DNA of 64,000 bases from CALMEH01 sp031409875. Lineage in GTDB: Bacteria > Acidobacteriota > Blastocatellia > Pyrinomonadales > Pyrinomonadaceae. Positions 25,480 to 33,221 of this stretch are shown here, piece after piece (the first letter of the stretch is position 1; the number at the start of each line of letters is the position of its first letter). Both the position numbers and the translations under genes were made by a program. The stretch is from positions 30,250-94,249 of the forward strand of contig JANNYB010000063.1 in NCBI GenBank assembly GCA_031409875.1, in the 5' to 3' direction. The notes under the pieces were generated by a model. That model saw only the letters and a list, made by a program, of their open reading frames with translations. It had not been told where the DNA came from and searched no databases.

Positions 25480-25971
25480 TTCCTTAAATATCGCGTAGCG
25501 ATTACTTGAATTTAGCCGTGTAATTTATTGCACGGACAGAGTTTAGTTGATTTCGTGTCGCGTAGCGATAACTGAAATTAGCATTACGTCAGTTGTCGCT
25601 GACGCGACAAAAGACTTGATTTTTACGTTCCGTGCCTTGAAAGCATTAGTTTCTACACAAGTTGGAAACACCTGAAATCTTCGGGATTTGTCGCTGAAAG
25701 CGACTGACATTATAGCCTAGCGAGAATCGCTAGGAAGTTTTCGGTAATATGCACGCTCGCTGAAGGCGAGCAACAATCACCGTGCTTTTTGTTCGTCACC
25801 TTCAGCGACGGAAAATGTGGTCAAACTGACCTAGCGATTCTCGCTAGGCTATAATGTTGGTCGCTTTCAGCGACAAAATCACAAGTATTCAAGTCAATTT
25901 GGAGTTGTGTAGAAACTAATGCTTGAAAGACACGGCTAAACTCAGATTGTCGCTCTGCGACATTTAAGGAA
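25480..25971. repeat. 492-bp multi-level nested palindrome
   Basis: Three levels of inverted repeat lie inside one another: TTCCTTAAAT (25480-25489) with 25962-25971; 25631-25660 with 25905-25934 (ATTAGTTTCTACACAA and its complement); and 25690-25734 with 25830-25874. The innermost arms contain CCTAGCGAGAATCGCTAGG, itself a palindrome, and TCGCTGAAAGCGA. The arm 25830-25874 is identical to 8195-8239. I see no gene in the 25379-26041 gap. Confidence 0.85.
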
Positions 25972-26041
25972 TCCTATTTATTTTCAAAAATTTAGCAAAA
26001 ATTCTATTTTTTATTTAAAATTGCACACAAGTTTTTTTTTG

Positions 26042-26491
26042 CTATTTTCCCAAAACTTCTTTAATTATAATCTTTTGGATTCCCGACATTTCTTCAGGTA
26101 TTTCGTTGAAATCGAGCCATTCGGCGCGAAAAATTTCGCTGCTTAAGATTTTTACTTCGCCGTTGGCGTTTGCTTCAAAGATAAATTCGACGTGGCGTTT
26201 GATAATTCTAGTGCGAAAAAGCCGCACGTTTTCGAGTGCTAAACCGGTTTCTTCGCGCAATTCGCGCCGCAGAGCCGCTTCCGGCTGTTCGCCAACGCCC
26301 ACAAAGCCGCCCGGAATTCCCCAACCCGACGCGGGACGATAAACGTGGTCGAGAAGCAAAATTTTGCCATCGGCATTCGTAATCACCGCCGCCACCGAAA
26401 CGGTAAATTTCGCCTGCGTCAGACGAATGATTTTTGCCCGCAAATACCAAGGCAATTTGCGCCAAATTTTCGCGGTTATTTTTTTTAACAT
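26042..26491 (-). CDS. Nudix hydrolase (149 aa)
   Basis: The Nudix box is complete: GGFVGVGEQPEAALRRELREETGL (about residues 62-85), with all Glu and Arg ligands. It is preceded by FTVSVAAVITNADGKILLLDHVYRPASGWGIPGG, the usual first strands. An unusual basic N-terminus (IWRKLPWYLRAKIIRLTQ) precedes the fold. The substrate, a nucleoside diphosphate linked to X, cannot be told. The gene is isolated on the minus strand and divergent from the exported protease gene, with 148 bp between the starts. Confidence 0.9.
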   Translation of the reverse strand: MLKKITAKIWRKLPWYLRAKIIRLTQAKFTVSVAAVITNADGKILLLDHVYRPASGWGIPGGFVGVGEQPEAALRRELREETGLALENVRLFRTRIIKRHVEFIFEANANGEVKILSSEIFRAEWLDFNEIPEEMSGIQKIIIKEVLGK

Positions 26492-26639
26492 TCGGATAAA
26501 TTATTTTTTTTGAAAAACATCGTAATTTTCGGCTTTAATTTGTGGAAAACACCTCTTGTTAAAAATGTTTTAAAGTTAGACAAAGATTGTTTTACATTCT
26601 TTAGACTTCCTGCAATAATAATAGACTTCGGAGTATTCA

Positions 26640-28613
26640 ATGTCCAAACATCCCTTAAAACTTGAATTTGCTGTGTCATTTGTGTTTCTAATGTTTTTTG
26701 CCCAATTTGTTTTTGCACAAAATGTGCAGAGCGATTTGCGCGAATCTTTCAAAAAATTCGATTTAGTCAAACGCCATCAAATAAATTTTACAAATAATCA
26801 AAGCGTTGAAAAACTTTCTATACAAACGCCCGATAAAAATTTTGAATTCGATTTAACGCTCAATGATTTGCGTTCGTCGCGCTATTTTGCCGAAGAAACT
26901 GACGCAAACGGCACGCACCAATTGGAAAAAGCCGCCGTCAAAACATTCAAAGGAAAAATTTCCGGCGAAGAAAATTCGCGTGTGCGTCTGACGATTGACG
27001 GCGCGAAAATTGAAGGTTTTTTTGATACGAACGGCGAAAGATTTTACATCGAGCAAGCCAAAAAATATTCGCGTTTTGCCGATGAAACCGACTTAATCGT
27101 TTATCGCGCCGAGGATTTACTGCGCGTTGAAAATTTCGATTGCGATTCGAGTGTCGGCACGAAAATCGAACGCGGAAAAGAAATGATTTCGGCAAATGCC
27201 GTCAACAGTCCGCAAACTTTGCGCGTTATCGAAATTGCGACCGAAGCCGATTTTCAATATGTTACCGCGCTCGGCGGCGCAAATCAGGCAAACGCTGAAA
27301 TTGCGGGCATTTTGAATATGGCTGAAGGCGTTTATGATGCTGAATTACGCTTGACGATTCGCATTGTTTATTCACATTTTTGGACGACTCCAGACCCATT
27401 TACCGGCGTTAATGCGCCGACGCTTTTGAGTTCTTTTCAATTTTTTTGGAATTCCAATCACGCCAACATTCCGCGTGATGCAGCGCATCTTTTCACGGGA
27501 AAGAGTTACGCGCTTTCGAGCGGTTACGCGCTTATCGGCGAAATTTGCGATGTGAATAACGCCTACGGTTTGAGCGGTTATGTTGATTGGTCGCCCGCGA
27601 AATTTTTGATTACGGCGCACGAACTCGGACATAATTTGGGCGCATTTCACGTCAACGCGGCGCAATCTTGCGACAATAGTTTGATGAACGAACAACTTTC
27701 GTTTAACACGCCGCTTTCGTTCTGTTCATTTTCGCGCACGCAGATAGGAAGTTTTGTTAATGCAAGCGGAAGTTGTCTGACAAATCTCGCCAAATCGCCT
27801 TTCGATTTTGACGGCGATTCGCGCACTGATATTTCTATTTTCCGTCCGGCATCTGGTGAATGGTGGTATTCAAAATCTTCAAACGGCGGCAACGCGGCGT
27901 TTGCATTCGGCAACGCAAACGATAAATTAGTTCCCGCCGATTTCACGGGCGACGGCAAAACCGACATCGCCGTTTTTCGTCCGTCAAACGGCAATTGGTT
28001 TGTTTTGCGCTCTGAAGATTCATCGTTTTATTCGTTCCCTTTCGGCACAGTCGGCGACATTCCGCAAGCCGCAGATTTTGACGGCGACGCACGCGCCGAC
28101 GCAGGAGTTTTTCGTCCTTCAAATCAAACTTGGTTCGTCAATAAATCTTCCGGCGGCACATTAATTCAGCAATTCGGCATCGCGGGCGACGTTCCGGTAG
28201 CGTCAGATTTCGACGGCGACGGACAAGCCGACATCGCAATTTACCGCCCAACACAAGGCGAATGGTGGATTTCGAGAAGCGCAAGCGGTTTAATCGCTTT
28301 CCAATTCGGTAACGCCACCGACAAACCCGTCGCAGGCGATTACACCGGCGACGGCAAAACCGATGTCGCACTTTTTCGCAACGGCGAATGGTTCGTCCTC
28401 CGAAGCGAAGATTCATCATTCTATTCCGCGCCTTTCGGCACAATCGGCGACATTCCGACTGCCGGAGATTACGACGGCGACGGCAAATACGATTTCGCCG
28501 TTTTCCGCCCGACAAATCAAACGTGGTTTGCCAACCGCTCAACCGCCGGAACACTAATTCAACAATTCGGCATCACGGGCGACAAACCGTTGCCGGCGGC
28601 TTTCGTGCCGTAA
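26640..28613 (+). CDS. Secreted reprolysin-like metalloprotease with C-terminal FG-GAP module (657 aa)
   Basis: A signal peptide (about 1-26, ending FAQ) and a prodomain-like region (about 30-190) precede a metzincin domain. Its zinc site is AHELGHNLGAFH (H327, E328, H331, H337). Residues about 393-657 form seven related blades with DxDGDGxxDIAxFRP calcium-binding loops (FG-GAP/VCBS type), ending in AAFVP. The same C-terminal module ends the two large proteins at 36880 and 41206, where the N-terminal domains differ. It probably acts outside the cell as a propeller-tethered peptidase. Confidence 0.88.
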   Translation: MSKHPLKLEFAVSFVFLMFFAQFVFAQNVQSDLRESFKKFDLVKRHQINFTNNQSVEKLSIQTPDKNFEFDLTLNDLRSSRYFAEETDANGTHQLEKAAVKTFKGKISGEENSRVRLTIDGAKIEGFFDTNGERFYIEQAKKYSRFADETDLIVYRAEDLLRVENFDCDSSVGTKIERGKEMISANAVNSPQTLRVIEIATEADFQYVTALGGANQANAEIAGILNMAEGVYDAELRLTIRIVYSHFWTTPDPFTGVNAPTLLSSFQFFWNSNHANIPRDAAHLFTGKSYALSSGYALIGEICDVNNAYGLSGYVDWSPAKFLITAHELGHNLGAFHVNAAQSCDNSLMNEQLSFNTPLSFCSFSRTQIGSFVNASGSCLTNLAKSPFDFDGDSRTDISIFRPASGEWWYSKSSNGGNAAFAFGNANDKLVPADFTGDGKTDIAVFRPSNGNWFVLRSEDSSFYSFPFGTVGDIPQAADFDGDARADAGVFRPSNQTWFVNKSSGGTLIQQFGIAGDVPVASDFDGDGQADIAIYRPTQGEWWISRSASGLIAFQFGNATDKPVAGDYTGDGKTDVALFRNGEWFVLRSEDSSFYSAPFGTIGDIPTAGDYDGDGKYDFAVFRPTNQTWFANRSTAGTLIQQFGITGDKPLPAAFVP

Positions 28614-28628
28614 AATCTTTAGTCTTAA

Positions 28629-28834
28629 AGGCAGAAACGCGACCGCGAGGAAGTTTGCAAAATCACAATGTTTGCAAACTTCCTCGCGGTCGCGTTTCTG
28701 CCTGTAATGGCTCAATAAATATTTTTTTCTATCCACGAAAAACACGAAAAGGTGCTAAAACCTTAAACTTTTTCGTGTCTTTCGTGTTTTTCGTGGATAG
28801 ATAATCTTTCTCTAACTTTTTATTGAGCCATTAC
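28629..28834. repeat. Two adjacent perfect hairpins plus an enclosing inverted repeat
   Basis: A 33-bp perfect stem (28629-28661 with 28671-28703, loop 9) follows the protease gene and probably terminates it. A second inverted repeat (GTAATGGCTCAATAAA, 28704-28719, with 28819-28834) begins at the next base. It encloses a third, CTATCCACGAAAAACACGAA (28729 on) with 28780-28800. The rest of the gap up to 29052 holds short AT-rich hairpins but no gene that I can support. Confidence 0.8.
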
Positions 28835-29052
28835 GAGGTCATTGAAAGTCTTCTTGCAATTTCCTGAGAAGTGTTATATCTTACGTTCACTTTTATTTGG
28901 ATAAATAACAACTTGTTTTTTAATAACGAATTACAGAATTATTTGTAATTCTCGAACTTTGGTTTTCTAACTCGAGTTTCCGATTAGCAAGCGAGCGATA
29001 GCAATTACTAACCGCCAACTTCCGTTAGCTGATACAAGACGGAGATAGTCAA

Positions 29053-29430
29053 ATGAAACTCGCCGGTTCTACCGCGCATATTTCTTCCCTGATGCCAATA
29101 TTTACTTATTCGGCGACAAATAATCTACAATTTATTGCCCAAGAGTCTTCTTGCGGCGCAACCGAGAGTTCTATCGAAGCAGTAGAACATTCTAGCGGTG
29201 CGTTAGAACATTCGACCAAGTCGCTAGAACATTCTACTGAACCGTCAGAGTGTTCTAACGAAGCAGTAGAACGCTCTAGTGAACCGCTGGAACGCTCTAC
29301 CAAACCGCTAGAACGCTCTACTGACTCAGCAGAACATTCTATCAATATGCCGGAGCGTTCTACCGGAACTTTAGAACGCTCTGTCAAACCGTTTTTAAGT
29401 TCTATTCAAACGCTAAATATAAGGAGATAA
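29053..29430 (+). CDS. Possible heptad-repeat leader peptide encoded by the second 21-bp array (125 aa)
   Basis: The ATG at 29053 has GGAGAT at a suitable distance. The frame runs through the whole array and ends at a TAA inside AAGGAGATAA, the ribosome-binding site of the next gene, so the two could be coupled. The first 35 residues (MKLAGSTAHISSLMPIFTYS) are not repetitive. The rest is a heptad of the form L-E-R-S-T-x-P. The opposite strand of the array is also open over about 90 codons, which follows from the near-palindromic unit and weakens the coding case. Function unknown. Confidence 0.4.
   Translation: MKLAGSTAHISSLMPIFTYSATNNLQFIAQESSCGATESSIEAVEHSSGALEHSTKSLEHSTEPSECSNEAVERSSEPLERSTKPLERSTDSAEHSINMPERSTGTLERSVKPFLSSIQTLNIRR
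29143..29415. repeat. Tandem array of thirteen 21-bp units, part constant and part variable
   Basis: Units have a constant part GAACGCTCTA (or GAACATTCTA) followed by about 11 variable bases such as CCAAACCGCTA, CTGAACCGTCA and TCAATATGCCG. All thirteen are exactly 21 bp. The junction TAGAACGYTCTA is nearly palindromic, so each unit can pair with itself or with a neighbour. The array ends 22 bp before the ATG at 29438. It has no sequence similarity that I can see to the array at 6754-6983, but has the same period and the same position relative to an orphan gene. Confidence 0.9.
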
Positions 29431-29437
29431 ACAAATT

Positions 29438-30133
29438 ATGGCTGAAGAAACAATACCGACGAGTGAAGATGCCCGCAAATCTTGGGGCGAGAATATGATT
29501 TTGAAGTTTCCGCCTTTGGCTGACAGTCTCGGCTTTAACAACGTCGAGGAAGAAGCCTTTCTCGACGACGTGCGAATGATGATTTACGTCATCACGGCAA
29601 CGCAGTCGGGCGCGGCTGAGGCAAAGGCGCAAACCGCTTATAAAAAGCAGACGCTGAACGGTGTGCCGGAAGGCGGAAACGCTTTGCCGGTGCCGGTTGT
29701 TACGCCGATTGCGCCGCCTGCCGTGTTGGTCGCGCCGGGTGTCATGCCCAGAATCCGCGCCAATCTCCAACGAATGAAGGCGCATCCGGGCTTTACCGCC
29801 GCCATCGGCGAACAGTTGCAAATTGTCGGAACTATTACGCCCGCACGAAATCTGTTAGACGCGAAACCGACCTTCAAAGCACTACCGAAAGTCCTCAGCG
29901 TCATTCTCGATTGGATAAAAGGCAAGTTCGACGGCGTAGTCATCGAAAGCAAACGCGGCACGGAAACCGTCTTTATATTTTTAGACAAAGACTTCAAATC
30001 ACCATTTGAAGACACGCGCCCAAACCTCGTCGCCGGACAACCCGAAGTGCGCCGCTATCGAATGATTTACCTATTGAATGATGCCGTCGTCGGCACATGG
30101 TCAGACGAAGTAGTCATTACCACAATGGCGTGA
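29438..30133 (+). CDS. Orphan protein downstream of the second 21-bp array (231 aa)
   Basis: AAGGAG lies just before the ATG. No signal peptide or membrane helix is visible. A helical N-terminal half (DARKSWGENMILKF, FLDDVRMMIYVITATQSGAAEAKAQTAYK) leads into a Pro/Val-rich hinge (about 78-100). Then comes MKAHPGFTAAIGEQLQIVGT, and a C-terminal beta domain (about 150-231: FDGVVIESKRGTETVFIFLD, VRRYRMIYLLNDAVVGTWSD) that could be fibronectin-III-like. I recall similar orphan proteins from acidobacteria, verrucomicrobia and planctomycetes, without a known function. It is not obviously homologous to the 220-aa protein at 6068-6730. Confidence 0.75.
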   Translation: MAEETIPTSEDARKSWGENMILKFPPLADSLGFNNVEEEAFLDDVRMMIYVITATQSGAAEAKAQTAYKKQTLNGVPEGGNALPVPVVTPIAPPAVLVAPGVMPRIRANLQRMKAHPGFTAAIGEQLQIVGTITPARNLLDAKPTFKALPKVLSVILDWIKGKFDGVVIESKRGTETVFIFLDKDFKSPFEDTRPNLVAGQPEVRRYRMIYLLNDAVVGTWSDEVVITTMA

Positions 30134-30140
30134 TTTAAAG

Positions 30141-30214
30141 GTTCAGAGTTCACGCTTTAGCGTGCATCCGCCAGCGAAGCGCGGCGGAAACAAACTAAAG
30201 TTTGAACTCTGAAC
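30141..30214. repeat. Palindromic repeat (GTTCAGAGT family)
   Basis: Outer arms GTTCAGAGTT (30141-30150) and AACTCTGAAC (30205-30214) enclose CACGCTTTAGCGTG, a CCGCC...GGCGG stem around AGCGAAGCGC, and AAACTAAAGTTT. It is a second copy of the element at 2553-2630 with its core inverted. It starts 7 bp after the stop of the orphan gene. Confidence 0.75.
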
Positions 30215-30345
30215 GCTTGCAAAGAAAATGAATTTTCAACGCTCTCTCTCAGGCACGGATTTATGCAAACAAGAGCGTTTATTGCAAGGTCTATTTGACG
30301 CGGAACAAATAAATTGTTCGTGCGGGAGAAATTAAAGGAGAGAGA

Positions 30346-33144
30346 ATGAAACAACAAATGTCTTTTCAAAAGGCTTCAAGTAAAGCCTCGTTAAATACTT
30401 TCGGCAACCGGCGGCGCGGCATCAACCGGCGGACAATCGGCGCGTTTTTGGGTGCGTCGCTGTTGTTGATGATTTTTTGTCAGACAGGCGGACGGCAATT
30501 AGTCAAAGCCGACACCAGCCTCGGCAATGTCGCGGTTGGCACAACTCCCTTTGCCGTGGCGGTCAATCCGGTAACGAATAAAATCTATGTCGCTAATCGA
30601 AACAGCAACAATGCAACAGTAATTGACGGCACAAACAACTCCACTACGACCGTCGCGGTTGGCACAAATCCCGAAGACGTGGCGGTCAATCCGGTAACAA
30701 ATAAAATCTATACCGCTAATCGAACCAGCAACGACGTAACGGTCATTGACGGCACAAACAACTCGACCGCCACCGTCGCGGTTGGTTTCAATCCCCTTAA
30801 AGTCGCCGTTAATCCGATAACCAATAAAATCTATGTCGTCAATAGCGGCAATAATGTAACGGTCATTGATGGAACTGACAACTCAACGACAACCGTTGCG
30901 GTTGGCACAGCTCCCCTTGCCGCGGCGGTCAATCCGGTGACGAATAAAATTTATGTCGCTAATTCACTCAGCTCAACCGTAACAGTCATTGACGGAACGA
31001 ATAATTCGACAACCACCGTCGCGGCTGGCTTACGTCCTACTGCCATCGCGGTCAATCCGGTAACCAATGAAATCTATGTCGCCAATGAATTCAGCGCGAA
31101 TGTAACGGTCATTGATGGGACGAATAACTCGACCGCAACCATCGCGGCTGGCACAAATCCCTTTGCCGTGGCAGTCAATCCGGTAACCGATAAAATCTAT
31201 GTCGCCAATCAAGGCAGCGACAATGTAACGGTCATTGACGGCACAAACAACTCGACCGCAACCGTCGCGGCTGGCGATTTGCCCTCTGCCGTGGCGGTCA
31301 ATCCGGTAACGAACAAGATTTATGTCGCTAATCGAGGTGCCGTCAGCAACAATGTAACAGTCATTGATGGCACGAACAACTCAACGACAACCGTCGCAGC
31401 TGGCTCAAATCCCAATGACGTGGCGGTCAATCCGGTAACCAATAAAATCTATGTTACTAATCAAACCAGCGCGAATGTAACGGTGATTAGCGGCGATGAT
31501 AATTCAACGGCGACCGTTGCTACGGCTGGCGTGTTTCCACTTGTCGTGGCAGTCAATCCGGTAACGAATAAAATCTATGTCGGTAGCGGACTTAACGGCA
31601 ACGTAACGGTGATTGACGGAACGAACAACTCGACCACAAACGTCGCGGCTGGCGGATTAGTTAATGATGTGGCGGTCAATCCGATAACGAATAAAATCTA
31701 TGTCGCCGGGACATTCGGCACCGTAACGGTGATTGACGGGACGAATAACTCGACAACGCCGGTCCCGGCTGGCGGCACGCCCTACGCCGTTGGAGTCAAT
31801 CCGGTAACGAATAAAATCTATGTCCCTAATAACACTAGTGATAACGTAACGGTCATTGATGGGACAAATAATTCGACAACAACTGTCACGGCTGGCGATG
31901 CTCCCAATGCCGTCGCGGTCAATCCGGTAACGAATAAAATCTATGTTACTAATTCAACCAGCGACAACTTAACGGTGATTGACGGGACGAACAATTCGAC
32001 CACCACCGTTACGGTTGGCGATAATCCCGGTAGCGTCGCGGTCAATCCGGTAACGAATAAAATCTATGTTACTAATCAAAACAGCTTCAACGTAACGGTA
32101 ATTGATGGAACGAACAACTCGACGATGACGGTTGCGGCTGGTTTCTTCCCCATTGAAGTAGCAGTCAATTCGGTAACGAATAAAATCTATGTCGCTAATA
32201 GCGGTAGTAACAACGTAACAGTAATTGACGGCACAGATAATTCGACAACAACCGTTGCGGCTGGCGCAAATCCAAATCATATAGCAGTCAATCCGACAAC
32301 GAATAAGATTTATGCTGCCAATTTCAACGGCGGCAACGTAACGGTAATTGACGGGACGAATAACTCGACCACAACTGTTACGGCTGGCACAGGTCTATAC
32401 AACGTAGCCGTCAATCCGGTAACGAATAAGGTCTATGTCGCTAATGGAAACAGTGGTGATGTAACGGTGATTACGCCTGCGCCGACCAATACGATTCCGC
32501 TGAATACGACCGTTATGCCGCTTGCCGGAAACACGACGACGTTTAACAATCCGACGTTCACGCTGACGGCAACTTCGACTTATTCGCCGACCGCGCCGCC
32601 GCCGCAGAATATCTATTTCCAGATGGACACCGCGAACGGCACTTGGACAAAGGCAACCAATACCGGAAGCACTGCCACGACCGTGACGGCAACGGCAACA
32701 CCTGCGACATTACAGCATGGCATCCACATTCTCTACTTCTTCGCCTCAGACGGCACGGATGCAACTTCGACAAACCCGCTAATCAATGACGGCAGGAAAC
32801 GCTTCGACAGTTTCGCGCCGGAATCCAGTCCGGTTATCGGCGGCATCAACGCTTACTTGTTTATGGTTGCTCCGGTAGTGTTGGCGGCAAATGTTTCAGT
32901 CGGCGGGCGCGTCGCGGCAACAAACGGCAACGGCATCCGCAATGTTATCGTTTCCTTGACTGACGCAAACGGCACGACGCACACAGCGCGGACAAGCGCG
33001 TTTGGCTATTACAGTTTCGATGATGTTCCGATTGGCACAACCGTTATCAGCGTTGCGTCAAAACGCTTTACGTTCGCCAATCCAACGCAAGTTATCAGCG
33101 TTTCGGACAATGTCGGAAATGTTGATTTTACGGCGATTGAATAA
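30346..33144 (+). CDS. Exported YVTN beta-propeller repeat protein (932 aa)
   Basis: GGAGAG precedes the ATG. A basic N-terminus and a hydrophobic segment (about residues 30-45) form a signal or anchor. Sixteen repeats of about 42 residues follow (about 60-715), each with AVNPVTNKIYVAN and VTVIDGTNNSTTTVAAG, the YVTN type. They would form two or more seven-bladed propellers. After this come a Thr/Pro-rich Ig-like region (about 720-830) and a C-terminal carboxypeptidase-regulatory/CNA-B-like domain (VGGRVAATNGNGIRNVIVSL, TSAFGYYSFDDVPIGT). It is probably a surface or periplasmic binding protein. The DNA repeats are highly similar to each other. Confidence 0.88.
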   Translation: MKQQMSFQKASSKASLNTFGNRRRGINRRTIGAFLGASLLLMIFCQTGGRQLVKADTSLGNVAVGTTPFAVAVNPVTNKIYVANRNSNNATVIDGTNNSTTTVAVGTNPEDVAVNPVTNKIYTANRTSNDVTVIDGTNNSTATVAVGFNPLKVAVNPITNKIYVVNSGNNVTVIDGTDNSTTTVAVGTAPLAAAVNPVTNKIYVANSLSSTVTVIDGTNNSTTTVAAGLRPTAIAVNPVTNEIYVANEFSANVTVIDGTNNSTATIAAGTNPFAVAVNPVTDKIYVANQGSDNVTVIDGTNNSTATVAAGDLPSAVAVNPVTNKIYVANRGAVSNNVTVIDGTNNSTTTVAAGSNPNDVAVNPVTNKIYVTNQTSANVTVISGDDNSTATVATAGVFPLVVAVNPVTNKIYVGSGLNGNVTVIDGTNNSTTNVAAGGLVNDVAVNPITNKIYVAGTFGTVTVIDGTNNSTTPVPAGGTPYAVGVNPVTNKIYVPNNTSDNVTVIDGTNNSTTTVTAGDAPNAVAVNPVTNKIYVTNSTSDNLTVIDGTNNSTTTVTVGDNPGSVAVNPVTNKIYVTNQNSFNVTVIDGTNNSTMTVAAGFFPIEVAVNSVTNKIYVANSGSNNVTVIDGTDNSTTTVAAGANPNHIAVNPTTNKIYAANFNGGNVTVIDGTNNSTTTVTAGTGLYNVAVNPVTNKVYVANGNSGDVTVITPAPTNTIPLNTTVMPLAGNTTTFNNPTFTLTATSTYSPTAPPPQNIYFQMDTANGTWTKATNTGSTATTVTATATPATLQHGIHILYFFASDGTDATSTNPLINDGRKRFDSFAPESSPVIGGINAYLFMVAPVVLAANVSVGGRVAATNGNGIRNVIVSLTDANGTTHTARTSAFGYYSFDDVPIGTTVISVASKRFTFANPTQVISVSDNVGNVDFTAIE

Positions 33145-33163
33145 GGATTTTCTTTAACTGTGG

Positions 33164-33206
33164 AAAGAAGAAAGGAGCAACATTCATCGCTCCTTTCTTC
33201 TTTTAA
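33164..33206. terminator. Bidirectional intrinsic terminator
   Basis: AAAGAAGAAAGGAGC (33164-33178) pairs perfectly with GCTCCTTTCTTCTTT (33189-33203), with a 10-bp loop and a short T-run after it on the plus strand. It lies between the convergent YVTN and M4 protease genes. Confidence 0.65.
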
Positions 33207-33221
33207 GTTTGCTTTGCCGAA

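Noticed and set aside
28860..29041. Second attC site before array 2
   Set aside because: CTAACCGCC...GTTAGC words are present but too close together, without L-box arms, to form an attC stem.
29143..29415. Second 21-bp array read as a CRISPR array
   Set aside because: Same reasons: contiguous 21-bp units, no 25-40-bp unique spacers, no cas genes.
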